Of a stretch of DNA of 64,000 nucleotides, positions 23,793 to 30,963 are shown in pieces; the stretch's first letter is position 1, and every line of letters starts with the position of its first letter. The notes below the pieces were generated by a model. It saw only the letters and a list, made by a program, of their open reading frames with translations. It was not told where the DNA came from and made no database searches. Made by a program: the position numbers and the translations under genes. The DNA comes from an uncultured Clostridia bacterium (GTDB lineage Bacteria > Bacillota > Clostridia > Oscillospirales > Oscillospiraceae), in contig CANAZG010000002.1 of assembly GCA_947365965.1 (NCBI GenBank), positions 62,001-126,000 of the forward strand, read 5' to 3'.

Positions 23793-23804
23793 GAACTCAT
23801 GTTC
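23793..23804. promoter_or_regulatory. Candidate SOS/LexA-type box
   Basis: GAACTCATGTTC fits the Firmicutes LexA operator core GAAC-N4-GTTC. It lies about 14 bases downstream of the -10 box of the leftward promoter at 23818-23846 and about 65 bases from the rightward promoter of the S24 regulator gene. It might instead be the operator of that regulator. Confidence 0.45.
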
Positions 23805-23817
23805 CCTTGGCAAAGCT

Positions 23818-23846
23818 ATATTAGCACACACGTTCTGAAATGTCAA
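23818..23846 (-). promoter_or_regulatory. Leftward promoter divergent from the XRE-S24 gene
   Basis: On the minus strand a perfect TTGACA, 17-base spacer and TAATAT point towards the tRNA pair. No real gene lies directly behind it; its transcript would run antisense to the two tRNAs. Confidence 0.55.
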
Positions 23847-23867
23847 GAGAAAATTTTAGTTTTGCTG

Positions 23868-23896
23868 TTGACTTTTTTTCTGCTACCGGGTATGCT
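23868..23896 (+). promoter_or_regulatory. Promoter of the XRE-S24 regulator gene
   Basis: TTGACT, a 17-base spacer and TATGCT lie 33 bases before the ATG at 23930. Confidence 0.7.
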
Positions 23897-23929
23897 AGAA
23901 ATAGAATGATCCGGAGGAGGACTGACACA

Positions 23930-24679
23930 ATGAGCTTTGGGCAGAGACTGCGGGAGCGGCGGAAGGAGCTGGGCATCAGCCAGGGCCAGCTGGCCAAGGC
24001 CCTGGGGGTCAGCGTGGCGGCGGTGAGCAACTACGAGAACGGGCTGAACGCCGTGCGGGAGGAGATCCTGCTGCGGATGCTCCAGGCGCTGGACGTGGAT
24101 CCCAACTACCTATATCAGGACGACTTTCAGGGCAGCGCCTTCACCTGCACGGTGGAGGAGCAGACTCTGGTGCGCAAGTACCGGGGCCTGCGCACCACGG
24201 GGCGGCAGACCCTCCACGCGGTGGCGGACGCTCTGGGGGCGTACCAGGAGGATCTGGACAGAGGGCTGCCGGAGGAGGAGGCGCGGCAGATTCCCCTCTA
24301 CCGCTGTCCGGCGGCGGCGGGCTACGCGGCCCCGGTATTTGGGGAGGATTTCGACTATATCAGGGTATCCGGCGACGTGCCCCGGGGGGCGGAATTCGCG
24401 GTGCGCATCCAGGGGGACTCCATGGAGCCCTATATCCGGGACGGGTCCGTGGCCTATGTCAACCGGGACCCCCTGGCCAGCGGGGACGTGGGGATTTTCT
24501 GCGTGGATGGGGAGATGCTGTGCAAGCAGTATGTCCGGGATCAGCTGGGCATGGTGTACCTGTTCTCTCTGAACCGCCGGCGGGCGGACGCGGACGTGGT
24601 TCTGCCCCGGGACAGCGGCAGGACCATGGTGTGCTTTGGCCGCGTGCTGCTGCCCTCCTGCCCGGAGCCGCCGGTGTAA
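23930..24679 (+). CDS. XRE-family regulator with S24 (LexA/CI-like) peptidase domain
   Basis: The 249-residue protein has an N-terminal XRE helix-turn-helix (about 1-65, RRKELGISQGQLAKALGVSVAAVSNYENGLN), a linker, and a C-terminal S24 peptidase-like domain with the nucleophile in IQGDSMEPYI and the likely general-base lysine in EMLCKQYVR. Such proteins are repressors removed by RecA-stimulated self-cleavage. The ATG at 23930 follows GGAGGAGG; the longer in-frame start would begin before the promoter. No clear Ala-Gly or Cys-Gly cleavage pair is certain; AAGY at about residue 140 is a candidate site. Confidence 0.88.
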   Translation: MSFGQRLRERRKELGISQGQLAKALGVSVAAVSNYENGLNAVREEILLRMLQALDVDPNYLYQDDFQGSAFTCTVEEQTLVRKYRGLRTTGRQTLHAVADALGAYQEDLDRGLPEEEARQIPLYRCPAAAGYAAPVFGEDFDYIRVSGDVPRGAEFAVRIQGDSMEPYIRDGSVAYVNRDPLASGDVGIFCVDGEMLCKQYVRDQLGMVYLFSLNRRRADADVVLPRDSGRTMVCFGRVLLPSCPEPPV

Positions 24680-24685
24680 GGGGCG

Positions 24686-24735
24686 TTTTGTTTCTTTTCT
24701 TTATTAAAAAAGAAACAAAAGAAAAACTTTAGACG
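24686..24735 (-). repeat. Dispersed AT-rich stem-loop repeat, copy E
   Basis: TTTTGTTTCTTTT and AAAAAAGAAACAAAA form an imperfect hairpin, followed by GAAAAACTTTAGACGT. It lies just after the S24 regulator gene and faces copy F. Confidence 0.75.
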
Positions 24736-24746
24736 TATTCAAAATA

Positions 24747-24786
24747 ACTGCCGGCAGTCTGTTGATAGACTGCCGGCAGTATCTTT
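24747..24786. terminator. Bidirectional terminator between convergent genes
   Basis: A perfect 14-bp stem ACTGCCGGCAGTCT with a GTTGAT loop separates the S24 gene from the convergent M23 peptidase gene. The flanking repeats E and F extend the inverted symmetry to the words ACTTTAGACGT and ACGTCTAAAGT. Confidence 0.7.
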
Positions 24787-24790
24787 GAGA

Positions 24791-24835
24791 ACGTCTAAAG
24801 TTCTTTTTGATTCTTTTTCTTATCTGAAAAAGAAT
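24791..24835 (+). repeat. Dispersed AT-rich stem-loop repeat, copy F
   Basis: ACGTCTAAAGTTCTTTTTG precedes a hairpin ATTCTTTTTC with GAAAAAGAAT and a six-base loop. With copy E it forms an inverted pair around the terminator. Confidence 0.8.
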
Positions 24836-24847
24836 GATTACTCCCAA

Positions 24848-26518
24848 TCACGGCAGGTAGTTCATGGGGTTCTGCCGCTCGCCGTTGAGGCGGACCTCAA
24901 AGTGGCAGTGGTTGCCGGTGGACCGGCCGGTGCTGCCCATCTCCGCGATGTGCTGGCCCTTGAAGACCTTGTCGCCCACCTTCACCTCCAGGCTGCTGTT
25001 GTGGCCGTAGTAGGTGACGTAGCCGTTTTGGTGGTCGATCTGGACCAGGTAGCCATAGCCGCTCATCCAGCCGGCGTAGATGACCTCGCCGCCGTCGGCC
25101 GCCACAATGTCCGTGCCGTAGGAGTTGGCGATGTCGATGCCGCCGTGGAAGGATCTGCCGCCGAAGATGCTGCGGTAGCCGTACTTGGAGGTGATGTTGC
25201 CGCTGGTGGGCCAGCGGAAGGAGCCGGTGGGCGCCCAGCTGGGACGCTCCAGGGTGCCTCTGGCCTGGACCTCGGTGACGGGCTGGGTGGTGATGGTCTG
25301 GGACTCAATGGTCCGCTCGATCTCCTCCAGGCCCTCGTAGGTGACCCGGGCCACGGTGTCCGCCGCGCCGTACTGGCCTTTGGTGATGGTCCGGGTGTCG
25401 CCCTCCCACATGGTGTTGTCGTCCACGTACTCGATCTCGTAGGGGATCTCCGCCACGTAGTACTCCATCTGGGTGGCACGGACAGTCAGGTAGGGCACGG
25501 CGTTGCTGATGGTCAGCACATCGCCGATGTTCAGCCTGTCAATCTCAAAGCCGGGGTTGAGGGCCAGCAGCTCGTCGTTGCTCAGGTTGTGGTCCTGGGC
25601 GATGACGGACCACACGTCCCCGGGCTCCACGGTGTAGGTGACCTCGCCGGCCTTGGTGCTGTTGAGCAGCAGGGCCACGTTGGCCAGATTGGTGAAGTCC
25701 TCCACCGGCAGGTCGCACTCCCGGATCTCCGTGTTCTCCACGTAGTCGATGGACACCGTGTTCTCGTTGCGGTAGGGGATGGCCACCTGCTCCAGCAGCT
25801 CCTCCAGAGCGCCCTCGGTCTGGGTGGCGCCGATGAAGGTGTCGTCCACGTACAGGGCGTAGCCGTGCTCCACCACGCCGGCCCGGAGGGCACTGTTAAG
25901 GACCTCCTCCAGCTCGCTCTCGTCCACCACGGTGCTGCGGTAGGCGAGGCCGGTGGTGTAGGACACCCGGCTGGGCTCCACGCTGTAGTCGCTGCCAATG
26001 GCGTCGGAGATGGACCGCTCCACAGAGAGGAAAGCCGCCTGGGCCTCCGCCTCGCTGGCCACGGTGCCCATGTCCACGCCGTCATAGATCACCGTGGTGG
26101 CGGTGGTGTAGAGGACCTGGAACACGGCGAACACGGCAATGGCCAGTCCGGCGGCCAGGAAGACCGCCGCGTGGACCCGCTTGGGCTCGGTGACCCGCCG
26201 CATCCGGGTGACGAACTCCGATATGGCGGAGCGGACGCGGTATATCAGCCCCCGGGCCCGCTGGCGCAGCAGGGGCATGGAGCCGGCCAGCAGCAGCTGG
26301 AGCTGCCGGTAGGCGCTGTTGGACTCCGGGAACCGCTGCCGGTCCCGATAGCTCAGGATCCGGCGGGCGTAGCCGTCCCGCTGGGTCATGATGACCCGGT
26401 GGGTCACAGGGTCCTGGACCCACTGGCCGCCGGCCTGGGTTTCCTGGGCCGGGCGCTCCGTGGGGAGCCGCTTGCCCCGGGCGTGATCTCTTTTATATTT
26501 GTGCTTTTGGACTGCCAT
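24848..26518 (-). CDS. Cell-wall M23 peptidase with LysM and G5 domains
   Basis: The 556-residue protein has a basic cytoplasmic N-terminus, one membrane anchor (about 115-135, VHAAVFLAAGLAIAVFAVFQ), a long extracellular region, a LysM module (VEPGDVWSVIAQDHNLSNDELLALNPG), a G5 domain (IEYVDDNTMWEGDTRTITKG onwards) and a C-terminal M23 peptidase with HGGIDIA and HCHFEVR zinc motifs. It probably cleaves or remodels peptidoglycan cross-bridges from the outer face of the membrane. It ends convergently with the S24 gene. Three GTTACA words lie in its 5' region. Confidence 0.92.
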   Translation of the reverse strand: MAVQKHKYKRDHARGKRLPTERPAQETQAGGQWVQDPVTHRVIMTQRDGYARRILSYRDRQRFPESNSAYRQLQLLLAGSMPLLRQRARGLIYRVRSAISEFVTRMRRVTEPKRVHAAVFLAAGLAIAVFAVFQVLYTTATTVIYDGVDMGTVASEAEAQAAFLSVERSISDAIGSDYSVEPSRVSYTTGLAYRSTVVDESELEEVLNSALRAGVVEHGYALYVDDTFIGATQTEGALEELLEQVAIPYRNENTVSIDYVENTEIRECDLPVEDFTNLANVALLLNSTKAGEVTYTVEPGDVWSVIAQDHNLSNDELLALNPGFEIDRLNIGDVLTISNAVPYLTVRATQMEYYVAEIPYEIEYVDDNTMWEGDTRTITKGQYGAADTVARVTYEGLEEIERTIESQTITTQPVTEVQARGTLERPSWAPTGSFRWPTSGNITSKYGYRSIFGGRSFHGGIDIANSYGTDIVAADGGEVIYAGWMSGYGYLVQIDHQNGYVTYYGHNSSLEVKVGDKVFKGQHIAEMGSTGRSTGNHCHFEVRLNGERQNPMNYLP

Positions 26519-26585
26519 TCTTTATCCTCCGACGACTGCACCACGCCCCCGCGAAAAGGGCCCCGGAGGGGCCTGACGGGGGAGA

Positions 26586-26621
26586 GTTACAATCCAGCGT
26601 AAAGAGTTACAAAAAGTTACA
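26586..26621 (-). promoter_or_regulatory. Three phased TGTAAC words before the M23 gene
   Basis: On the minus strand TGTAAC occurs at 26586, 26606 and 26616, spaced by two and one helical turns. The words lie at or just downstream of the expected transcription start. They resemble half-sites of the WalR cell-wall regulator (TGTWAH), although WalR boxes usually repeat every 11 bases. Confidence 0.4.
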
Positions 26622-26626
26622 GGCGT

Positions 26627-26655
26627 ATTTTACCCTATTTTTCTCCGGCAGTCAA
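26627..26655 (-). promoter_or_regulatory. Promoter of the M23 peptidase gene
   Basis: TTGACT, a 17-base spacer and TAAAAT lie on the minus strand about 110 bases before the ATG at 26518. Confidence 0.65.
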
Positions 26656-26733
26656 GCCCCTATCTGTTGTGCGTTTTATAGAAATTCTCCTGGAAAGGAG
26701 GGCGCGGGCCGGAGGAGGGCCCCTCCGGCCCCA

Positions 26734-26762
26734 TTGCCTTTTCCCACGGGGTCTGGTATACT
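26734..26762 (+). promoter_or_regulatory. Promoter of the RNA methyltransferase gene
   Basis: TTGCCT, a 17-base spacer and TATACT lie about 50 bases before the ATG at 26815. A strong AAAAAGGAGGG ribosome site follows. Confidence 0.65.
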
Positions 26763-26814
26763 GGCAGGCAGTATAGTCAACACGCTTAAGAAGCGGTAAA
26801 AAGGAGGGCGCGCG

Positions 26815-27927
26815 ATGCTGACATTTGCCATTCCGTGTCTGTTCGGCCTGGAGGGCCTGGTGGGGGACGAGGTGCGGCGGCTGGGCCTTGAGGAGGTCCA
26901 GGTGGAGAACGGCCGGGTGCTGTGCCGGGGGACCATGGCGGATCTGCCCCGGCTGAACGTGAATCTGCGGTGCGGGGAGCGGGTGCTGGTGCTTCTGGCC
27001 TCCTTCCCGGCCAGGAGCTTTGAGGCCCTGTACCAGGGGACCGCCGCCGTGCCCTGGGAGGAGTTCATCCCCCGGGAGGGCCGCTTCCCGGTGAAGGGCC
27101 ACGCCCTGGACTCCCAGCTCCACTCGGTGCCCGACTGCCAGAGGATTGTCAACAAGGCGGCGGCGGAGCGGCTGGGCCGGGTCTACGGCCTCCAGCGGCT
27201 GCCGGAGACCGGGGAGAAGTACCAGATCCAGTTCGCCATCCTCCGGGACCAGTGCTCCCTGTACCTGGACACCACGGGCCCGGGGCTCCACAAGCGGGGC
27301 TACCGGGCGGTGGGGGTGGAGGCCCCCCTCCGGGAGACCCTGGCGGCGGCCATGGTGCTCCTCAGCCGCTACCGGGGCCGGGACCCCTTCCGGGATCCCT
27401 TCTGCGGCTCCGGCACCATCGCCATCGAGGCGGCCCTGATCGCCAAAAACCGGGCCCCGGGCCTGGACCGCTCCTTTGACGCCCAGCGGTGGGCCTGCGT
27501 GGACAGCCGGCTCTGGCTGGACGCGGCCGGGGAGGCCATGGACAGGGAGTTTGACGGCCAGTACGATATCTGGGGCGGGGACATTGACCCCAAGGCGGTG
27601 CGCATTGCCCGGGAAAACGCGGTAAAGGCGGGGGTGGAGGATCTGGTCCGCTTTGAGACAGCGGACGCGGCCCGCCTGCGGTGCCAGGGGGAGTACGGCC
27701 AGATCGTCACCAATCCGCCCTACGGGGAGCGGATGCTGGAGAAGCAGGAGGCGGAGGCCCTGTACGCGGCCTTTGGACAGGCCTACCGGAGCATCCCCCC
27801 CAAGTGGCGGGTGCTGGTGCTGACCAGCCACCCGGAGTTTGAGCGGTTTTTCGGGCGGAAGGCGGACAAGAAGCGGAAGCTGTACAACGGCATGATGAAG
27901 TGCGAGCTGTACCAGTTCACCCGCTGA
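26815..27927 (+). CDS. THUMP-domain class I RNA methyltransferase (RlmL/YpsC-like)
   Basis: The 370-residue protein has an N-terminal ferredoxin-like and THUMP region (about 1-155) and a Rossmann methyltransferase domain with the SAM motif DPFCGSGTIAIEAAL and the catalytic motif TNPPYGER typical of N2-guanine methylation. It probably modifies 23S rRNA at the position handled by RlmL in E. coli, though the exact base is inference. Its last 11 bases overlap the convergent MocR gene. Confidence 0.9.
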   Translation: MLTFAIPCLFGLEGLVGDEVRRLGLEEVQVENGRVLCRGTMADLPRLNVNLRCGERVLVLLASFPARSFEALYQGTAAVPWEEFIPREGRFPVKGHALDSQLHSVPDCQRIVNKAAAERLGRVYGLQRLPETGEKYQIQFAILRDQCSLYLDTTGPGLHKRGYRAVGVEAPLRETLAAAMVLLSRYRGRDPFRDPFCGSGTIAIEAALIAKNRAPGLDRSFDAQRWACVDSRLWLDAAGEAMDREFDGQYDIWGGDIDPKAVRIARENAVKAGVEDLVRFETADAARLRCQGEYGQIVTNPPYGERMLEKQEAEALYAAFGQAYRSIPPKWRVLVLTSHPEFERFFGRKADKKRKLYNGMMKCELYQFTR

Positions 27928-29329
27928 CCGGACCGGCTCCCCACGCCCCCTTCAGGGCCTCCGCCAGCAGGGGGATCTCCCCGTCCCCCAGGGACGCGTA
28001 TCCCAGCACCACCGTGTTCTCCGGGCACCGCTCCACCCGCTCCATGTAGTACCCGCTCAGGCCCCGCAGGCGGACCCCGGCCCGCCGGGCGGCCTCCGCC
28101 ATGGCCGCCTCCCCGGGACCCTCCGGCAGGGTGAGCAGCAGGTGGAGCCCCGTGTGCCGGCCCCGGAGGACCGCCCCGGGAAAGGCCGCCTCCAGGGCCG
28201 CGGCCAGCGTCTCCATTCGCTGGCGGTAGGCCAGCCGCATCCGGGCCAAGTGGCGGGTGAAATACCCCTCCTCCAGGAACCGCCGGAGGGTCTGCTGCTC
28301 AAAGCGGCTGACCGTGCTGGAGTAGCTGCCGAAGGCCTGGCAGTACGCCTCCAGCAGGTCCCGGGGCAGCACCATGCAGGCGATGCGGATGCTGGGGGCC
28401 AGACTTTTGGAGAAGGTGCACAGGTACACCACCGGCCCCTCCGGCCCCGCCATGCCCTGGAGGCTGGGCACGGGGCGCATGTCGAAGCGGAACTCCGCGT
28501 CATAGTCGTCCTCCAGAATGTACCGGCCCGGCTTTCCGGCGGCCCAGCGCAGCAGCTGGGCCCGTCGGCCTACGGGCATGGTCACGCCGGTGGGGAAGTG
28601 GTGGCTGGGGGTGACGTAGCACAGGCTGGCCCCGCTCTCCTCCAGCCCCGCCGGGTCCAGGCCGCTGCCGTCGATGTCCACGCACCGGCAGGGGATGCCG
28701 CTGTTCTCCAGAATGGTCCGGGGCCGGTCATAGCCCGGGTTCTCCACCGCAGCGGCCGCCCCCCGGAGCAGCTGGGCCAGCAGGCCCAGCAGGTACTCCA
28801 TCCCCGCCCCCACCACGATCTGGTCCGGCGCACACACCACCCCCCGGTAGGAGCGCAGGTAGTCCGCCAGGGCGGCGCGGAGATCCGGATCCCCCTGGCG
28901 GTGGCCGTGGCAGAGGAGCTCGCTGCCCGCGTACAGCAGCTCCTTCTGGATGCGGCCCCAGGTGCGGAAGGGGAAGAGGTTGGTGTCCACCGCGCCGGTG
29001 GAGAGGTCAAACCGGGGGGCCGGGTCCGGCGCCGCCGGCTCCCCGGCGGGGGCCGGGGCGGGCCGGGGCGGCAGGGCGTCCGTGGCCTCCAGCACGAAAA
29101 ACCCGCTCTTGGGCCGGGCCTCCAGATAGCCCTCCGCCACCAGCATCTGGTAGGCCGTGTCCACCGTGTTCACCGCCACCGCCAGCTGTCCGGCCAGGCT
29201 CCGCTTCCCCGGCAGCCGGTCCCCCCGCCGCAGCCGCCCGTCCCGGATCTGCTGGATCAGGCTCTCGTAGAGCTGTTGATAGAGGGGCCGCCCGTCCCCT
29301 GGGTCCAGGCATACGGTCAGTTCCAGCAT
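27917..29329 (-). CDS. MocR/PdxR family regulator (GntR plus aminotransferase-like domain)
   Basis: The 470-residue protein has a GntR winged helix (about 1-75, RPLYQQLYESLIQQIRDGRL) and a fold-type I aminotransferase-like domain with LEDDYDAEFRF and the PLP lysine in CTFSKSLAPSIRIA. MocR proteins bind PLP and often control vitamin B6, GABA or taurine genes. The gene is divergent from an ECF S-component gene 126 bases away, which suggests control of vitamin uptake, most simply vitamin B6. It lacks nothing expected of the family. Confidence 0.9.
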   Translation of the reverse strand: MLELTVCLDPGDGRPLYQQLYESLIQQIRDGRLRRGDRLPGKRSLAGQLAVAVNTVDTAYQMLVAEGYLEARPKSGFFVLEATDALPPRPAPAPAGEPAAPDPAPRFDLSTGAVDTNLFPFRTWGRIQKELLYAGSELLCHGHRQGDPDLRAALADYLRSYRGVVCAPDQIVVGAGMEYLLGLLAQLLRGAAAAVENPGYDRPRTILENSGIPCRCVDIDGSGLDPAGLEESGASLCYVTPSHHFPTGVTMPVGRRAQLLRWAAGKPGRYILEDDYDAEFRFDMRPVPSLQGMAGPEGPVVYLCTFSKSLAPSIRIACMVLPRDLLEAYCQAFGSYSSTVSRFEQQTLRRFLEEGYFTRHLARMRLAYRQRMETLAAALEAAFPGAVLRGRHTGLHLLLTLPEGPGEAAMAEAARRAGVRLRGLSGYYMERVERCPENTVVLGYASLGDGEIPLLAEALKGAWGAGPVSG

Positions 29330-29373
29330 GGTTCTCCTCCAACTGATACCATAAAAAATTTACATTCTGACAG

Positions 29374-29401
29374 TTTCAATAGAGCCAGATGGGAGTATAA
29401 T
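29374..29401 (+). promoter_or_regulatory. Possible divergent promoter region, ECF and MocR genes
   Basis: A perfect TATAAT at 29396-29401 stands 54 bases before the ECF start, with TTTCAA as a weak -35 box. The reverse of that same hexamer (TTGAAA) can serve as -35 for the MocR gene. The MocR operator is probably in this stretch, but I see no clear direct repeat. Confidence 0.4.
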
Positions 29402-29455
29402 AGCATCATCAACAGGGGCCGTCAAGAGGGCGGCCCAGTAAAGGAGAGAACTGCC

Positions 29456-30040
29456 ATGAATGCTTCCAGGACCCATGCCGCGCTTTTGAAGCTCTGTACC
29501 GCCGCCATGATGACGGCTATCGTGTTTGTGGGCAACTTTCTGCGGGTGACCATGCCTGTCCCTCTGGGGGGCGTGACCTCCTTCACCCTGGCCAACATCC
29601 TCTGCGCCCTGTCGGGGATTCTGCTGGGGCCCTGGTACGGCTTTATGGCCGCGGGGCTGGGCTCCTTCCTCTACGACTGCACCAATCCTGTCTACGCCAT
29701 TGAGGCCCCCATTACCCTGCTGACCAAGGGCATGTACGGTCTGGTGGCCGGCCTGGTGCTCTGCTATCTGTTCAAGAACCGCCGGGAGAAGTACGGCCCC
29801 CAGGTGGCGGCCGCGTTCTGCGCGGCGGCGGGCTACATGCTGGCCTACTGCGTGAAGAACTACTTCTACAACGCCTCCGTCCAGGGCCTGACGGAGCCGG
29901 TGCAGCGGTGGGCCCTGGTGGTGTCCAAGATGCCGGCCACGGTGGTCAACGGCCTCATTGCCGTCATCTTCGCCCCCATCCTGGGCGTTGCCCTGATGAA
30001 GGCCCTGCGGGCCGCCCATCTGGAGAGAATCCTGGGCTGA
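29456..30040 (+). CDS. ECF transporter S-component, vitamin uptake
   Basis: The 194-residue protein has six hydrophobic segments and the S-component signature: an N-terminal ALLKLCTAAMMTAIVFVGNF helix, LGGVTSFTLANILCALSGILLGPWYGFMAAGLGSFLYD, and further spans. Such proteins bind a vitamin in the membrane and use a shared EcfAAT motor encoded elsewhere. The divergent MocR regulator points to pyridoxine or a related pyridine as substrate, which is inference. The ATG follows AAAGGAGAGAACTGCC. Confidence 0.85.
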   Translation: MNASRTHAALLKLCTAAMMTAIVFVGNFLRVTMPVPLGGVTSFTLANILCALSGILLGPWYGFMAAGLGSFLYDCTNPVYAIEAPITLLTKGMYGLVAGLVLCYLFKNRREKYGPQVAAAFCAAAGYMLAYCVKNYFYNASVQGLTEPVQRWALVVSKMPATVVNGLIAVIFAPILGVALMKALRAAHLERILG

Positions 30041-30047
30041 AAAGAAG

Positions 30048-30091
30048 AAAAGACCTCCCGAGGACCAAACGGCTCCCCGGGAGGTCTTTTT
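30048..30091. terminator. Bidirectional terminator between convergent genes
   Basis: AAAAGACCTCCCG pairs with CGGGAGGTCTTTT, giving A and T tails on both sides. It lies between the ECF S-component gene and the convergent amidohydrolase gene. Confidence 0.85.
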
Positions 30092-30096
30092 GGACT

Positions 30097-30906
30097 TTAC
30101 AGGGCCCGGTAGTGGTAGAACCGGGCAAAGTTGCGAAAGAGGATGTCCTCCAGAAAGTCCTCCGGCAGGCCCAGGGCCTTGGCCTTGGCCAGCTCCTTCT
30201 CCGGGCACCAGATGGGGTAGTCGGAGCCGAAGAACACGTGGGAGGGATCGTACTCCGCCAGGATGGGGTACAGGGGGGACTTGTCCTGCACATAGCTGAA
30301 GGAGGAGCTGATGTCCGTGTACACGTTGGGCAGCTTGGCAATGGGCCGGATCTTCTCAACGTCCCAGTCCCCCCAGTTGCCCAGGTGGGCGGCAATGCAC
30401 CGCAGGCGGGGGAAGGTCCGGGCGATGGGCAGCATCCGCCGGGGGCCGGAGACGTTTACCCGGGGGTCCCCCATGTGGGCGATGAGGAACATGTCCTGGC
30501 GCTCCATCTCCTCGAACATGGGGAACAGCCGCTCGTCGTCCAGCACAAAGCGCTGGAACTCCGGGTGGAGCTTCACGCCAAAGATGCCGTTTTCCCGCAT
30601 CCAGGCCAGCTCCTCCCGGAAGCTCTCGTACTCCGCGTGGAGGGTGCCGCAGGGGATGAGCTGGGGGTGCTCCTGAGCCTGGGCAAGGATATAGCGGTTG
30701 ATATGCTCCACCTGATGGGCTGTGGTGGCGGCGGAGAAGACCATGGCGTAGTCAATGGAGGCCCGGCGGAGGACCTCCAGCAGCTCCCCCGTGCTGCCGT
30801 AGTGGTTGGGGGGCTCGGGGAGGTCAAAGTACTCCGCCGTGGCCACGGTGGCCTTGGCCGCGATTTTCTCCGGGAAAATGTGGGTGTGCATATCAATAAC
30901 TTTCAT
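30097..30906 (-). CDS. Amidohydrolase family protein (amidohydrolase 2)
   Basis: The 269-residue protein is a compact TIM-barrel metal hydrolase with HTHIF at residues 7-11, a barrel-strand lysine and histidine in GVKLHPEF, AHMGDP, AAHLGNWGDWD and FGSDYP near the C-terminus, which supplies the metal-binding Asp. This pattern fits the ACMSD-related group that acts on C-O, C-N or carboxyl groups. The substrate cannot be read from the sequence. It lies 57 bases behind a YfcC transporter gene on the same strand, so it may act on the imported compound. Confidence 0.82.
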   Translation of the reverse strand: MKVIDMHTHIFPEKIAAKATVATAEYFDLPEPPNHYGSTGELLEVLRRASIDYAMVFSAATTAHQVEHINRYILAQAQEHPQLIPCGTLHAEYESFREELAWMRENGIFGVKLHPEFQRFVLDDERLFPMFEEMERQDMFLIAHMGDPRVNVSGPRRMLPIARTFPRLRCIAAHLGNWGDWDVEKIRPIAKLPNVYTDISSSFSYVQDKSPLYPILAEYDPSHVFFGSDYPIWCPEKELAKAKALGLPEDFLEDILFRNFARFYHYRAL

Positions 30907-30963
30907 GGCTGCCGCTCCTGACGTGTGATGGTTTCTCTCAGATTATAACACAGGCCCGGCGGC

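Noticed and set aside
23594..23800. Minus-strand frame beginning MSSKQRGDRPLERRETRRSG
   Set aside because: It runs antisense through tRNA-Tyr and gives the well-known false protein text SNHRSRRQQIYSLPPLATRE that arises from tRNA genes.
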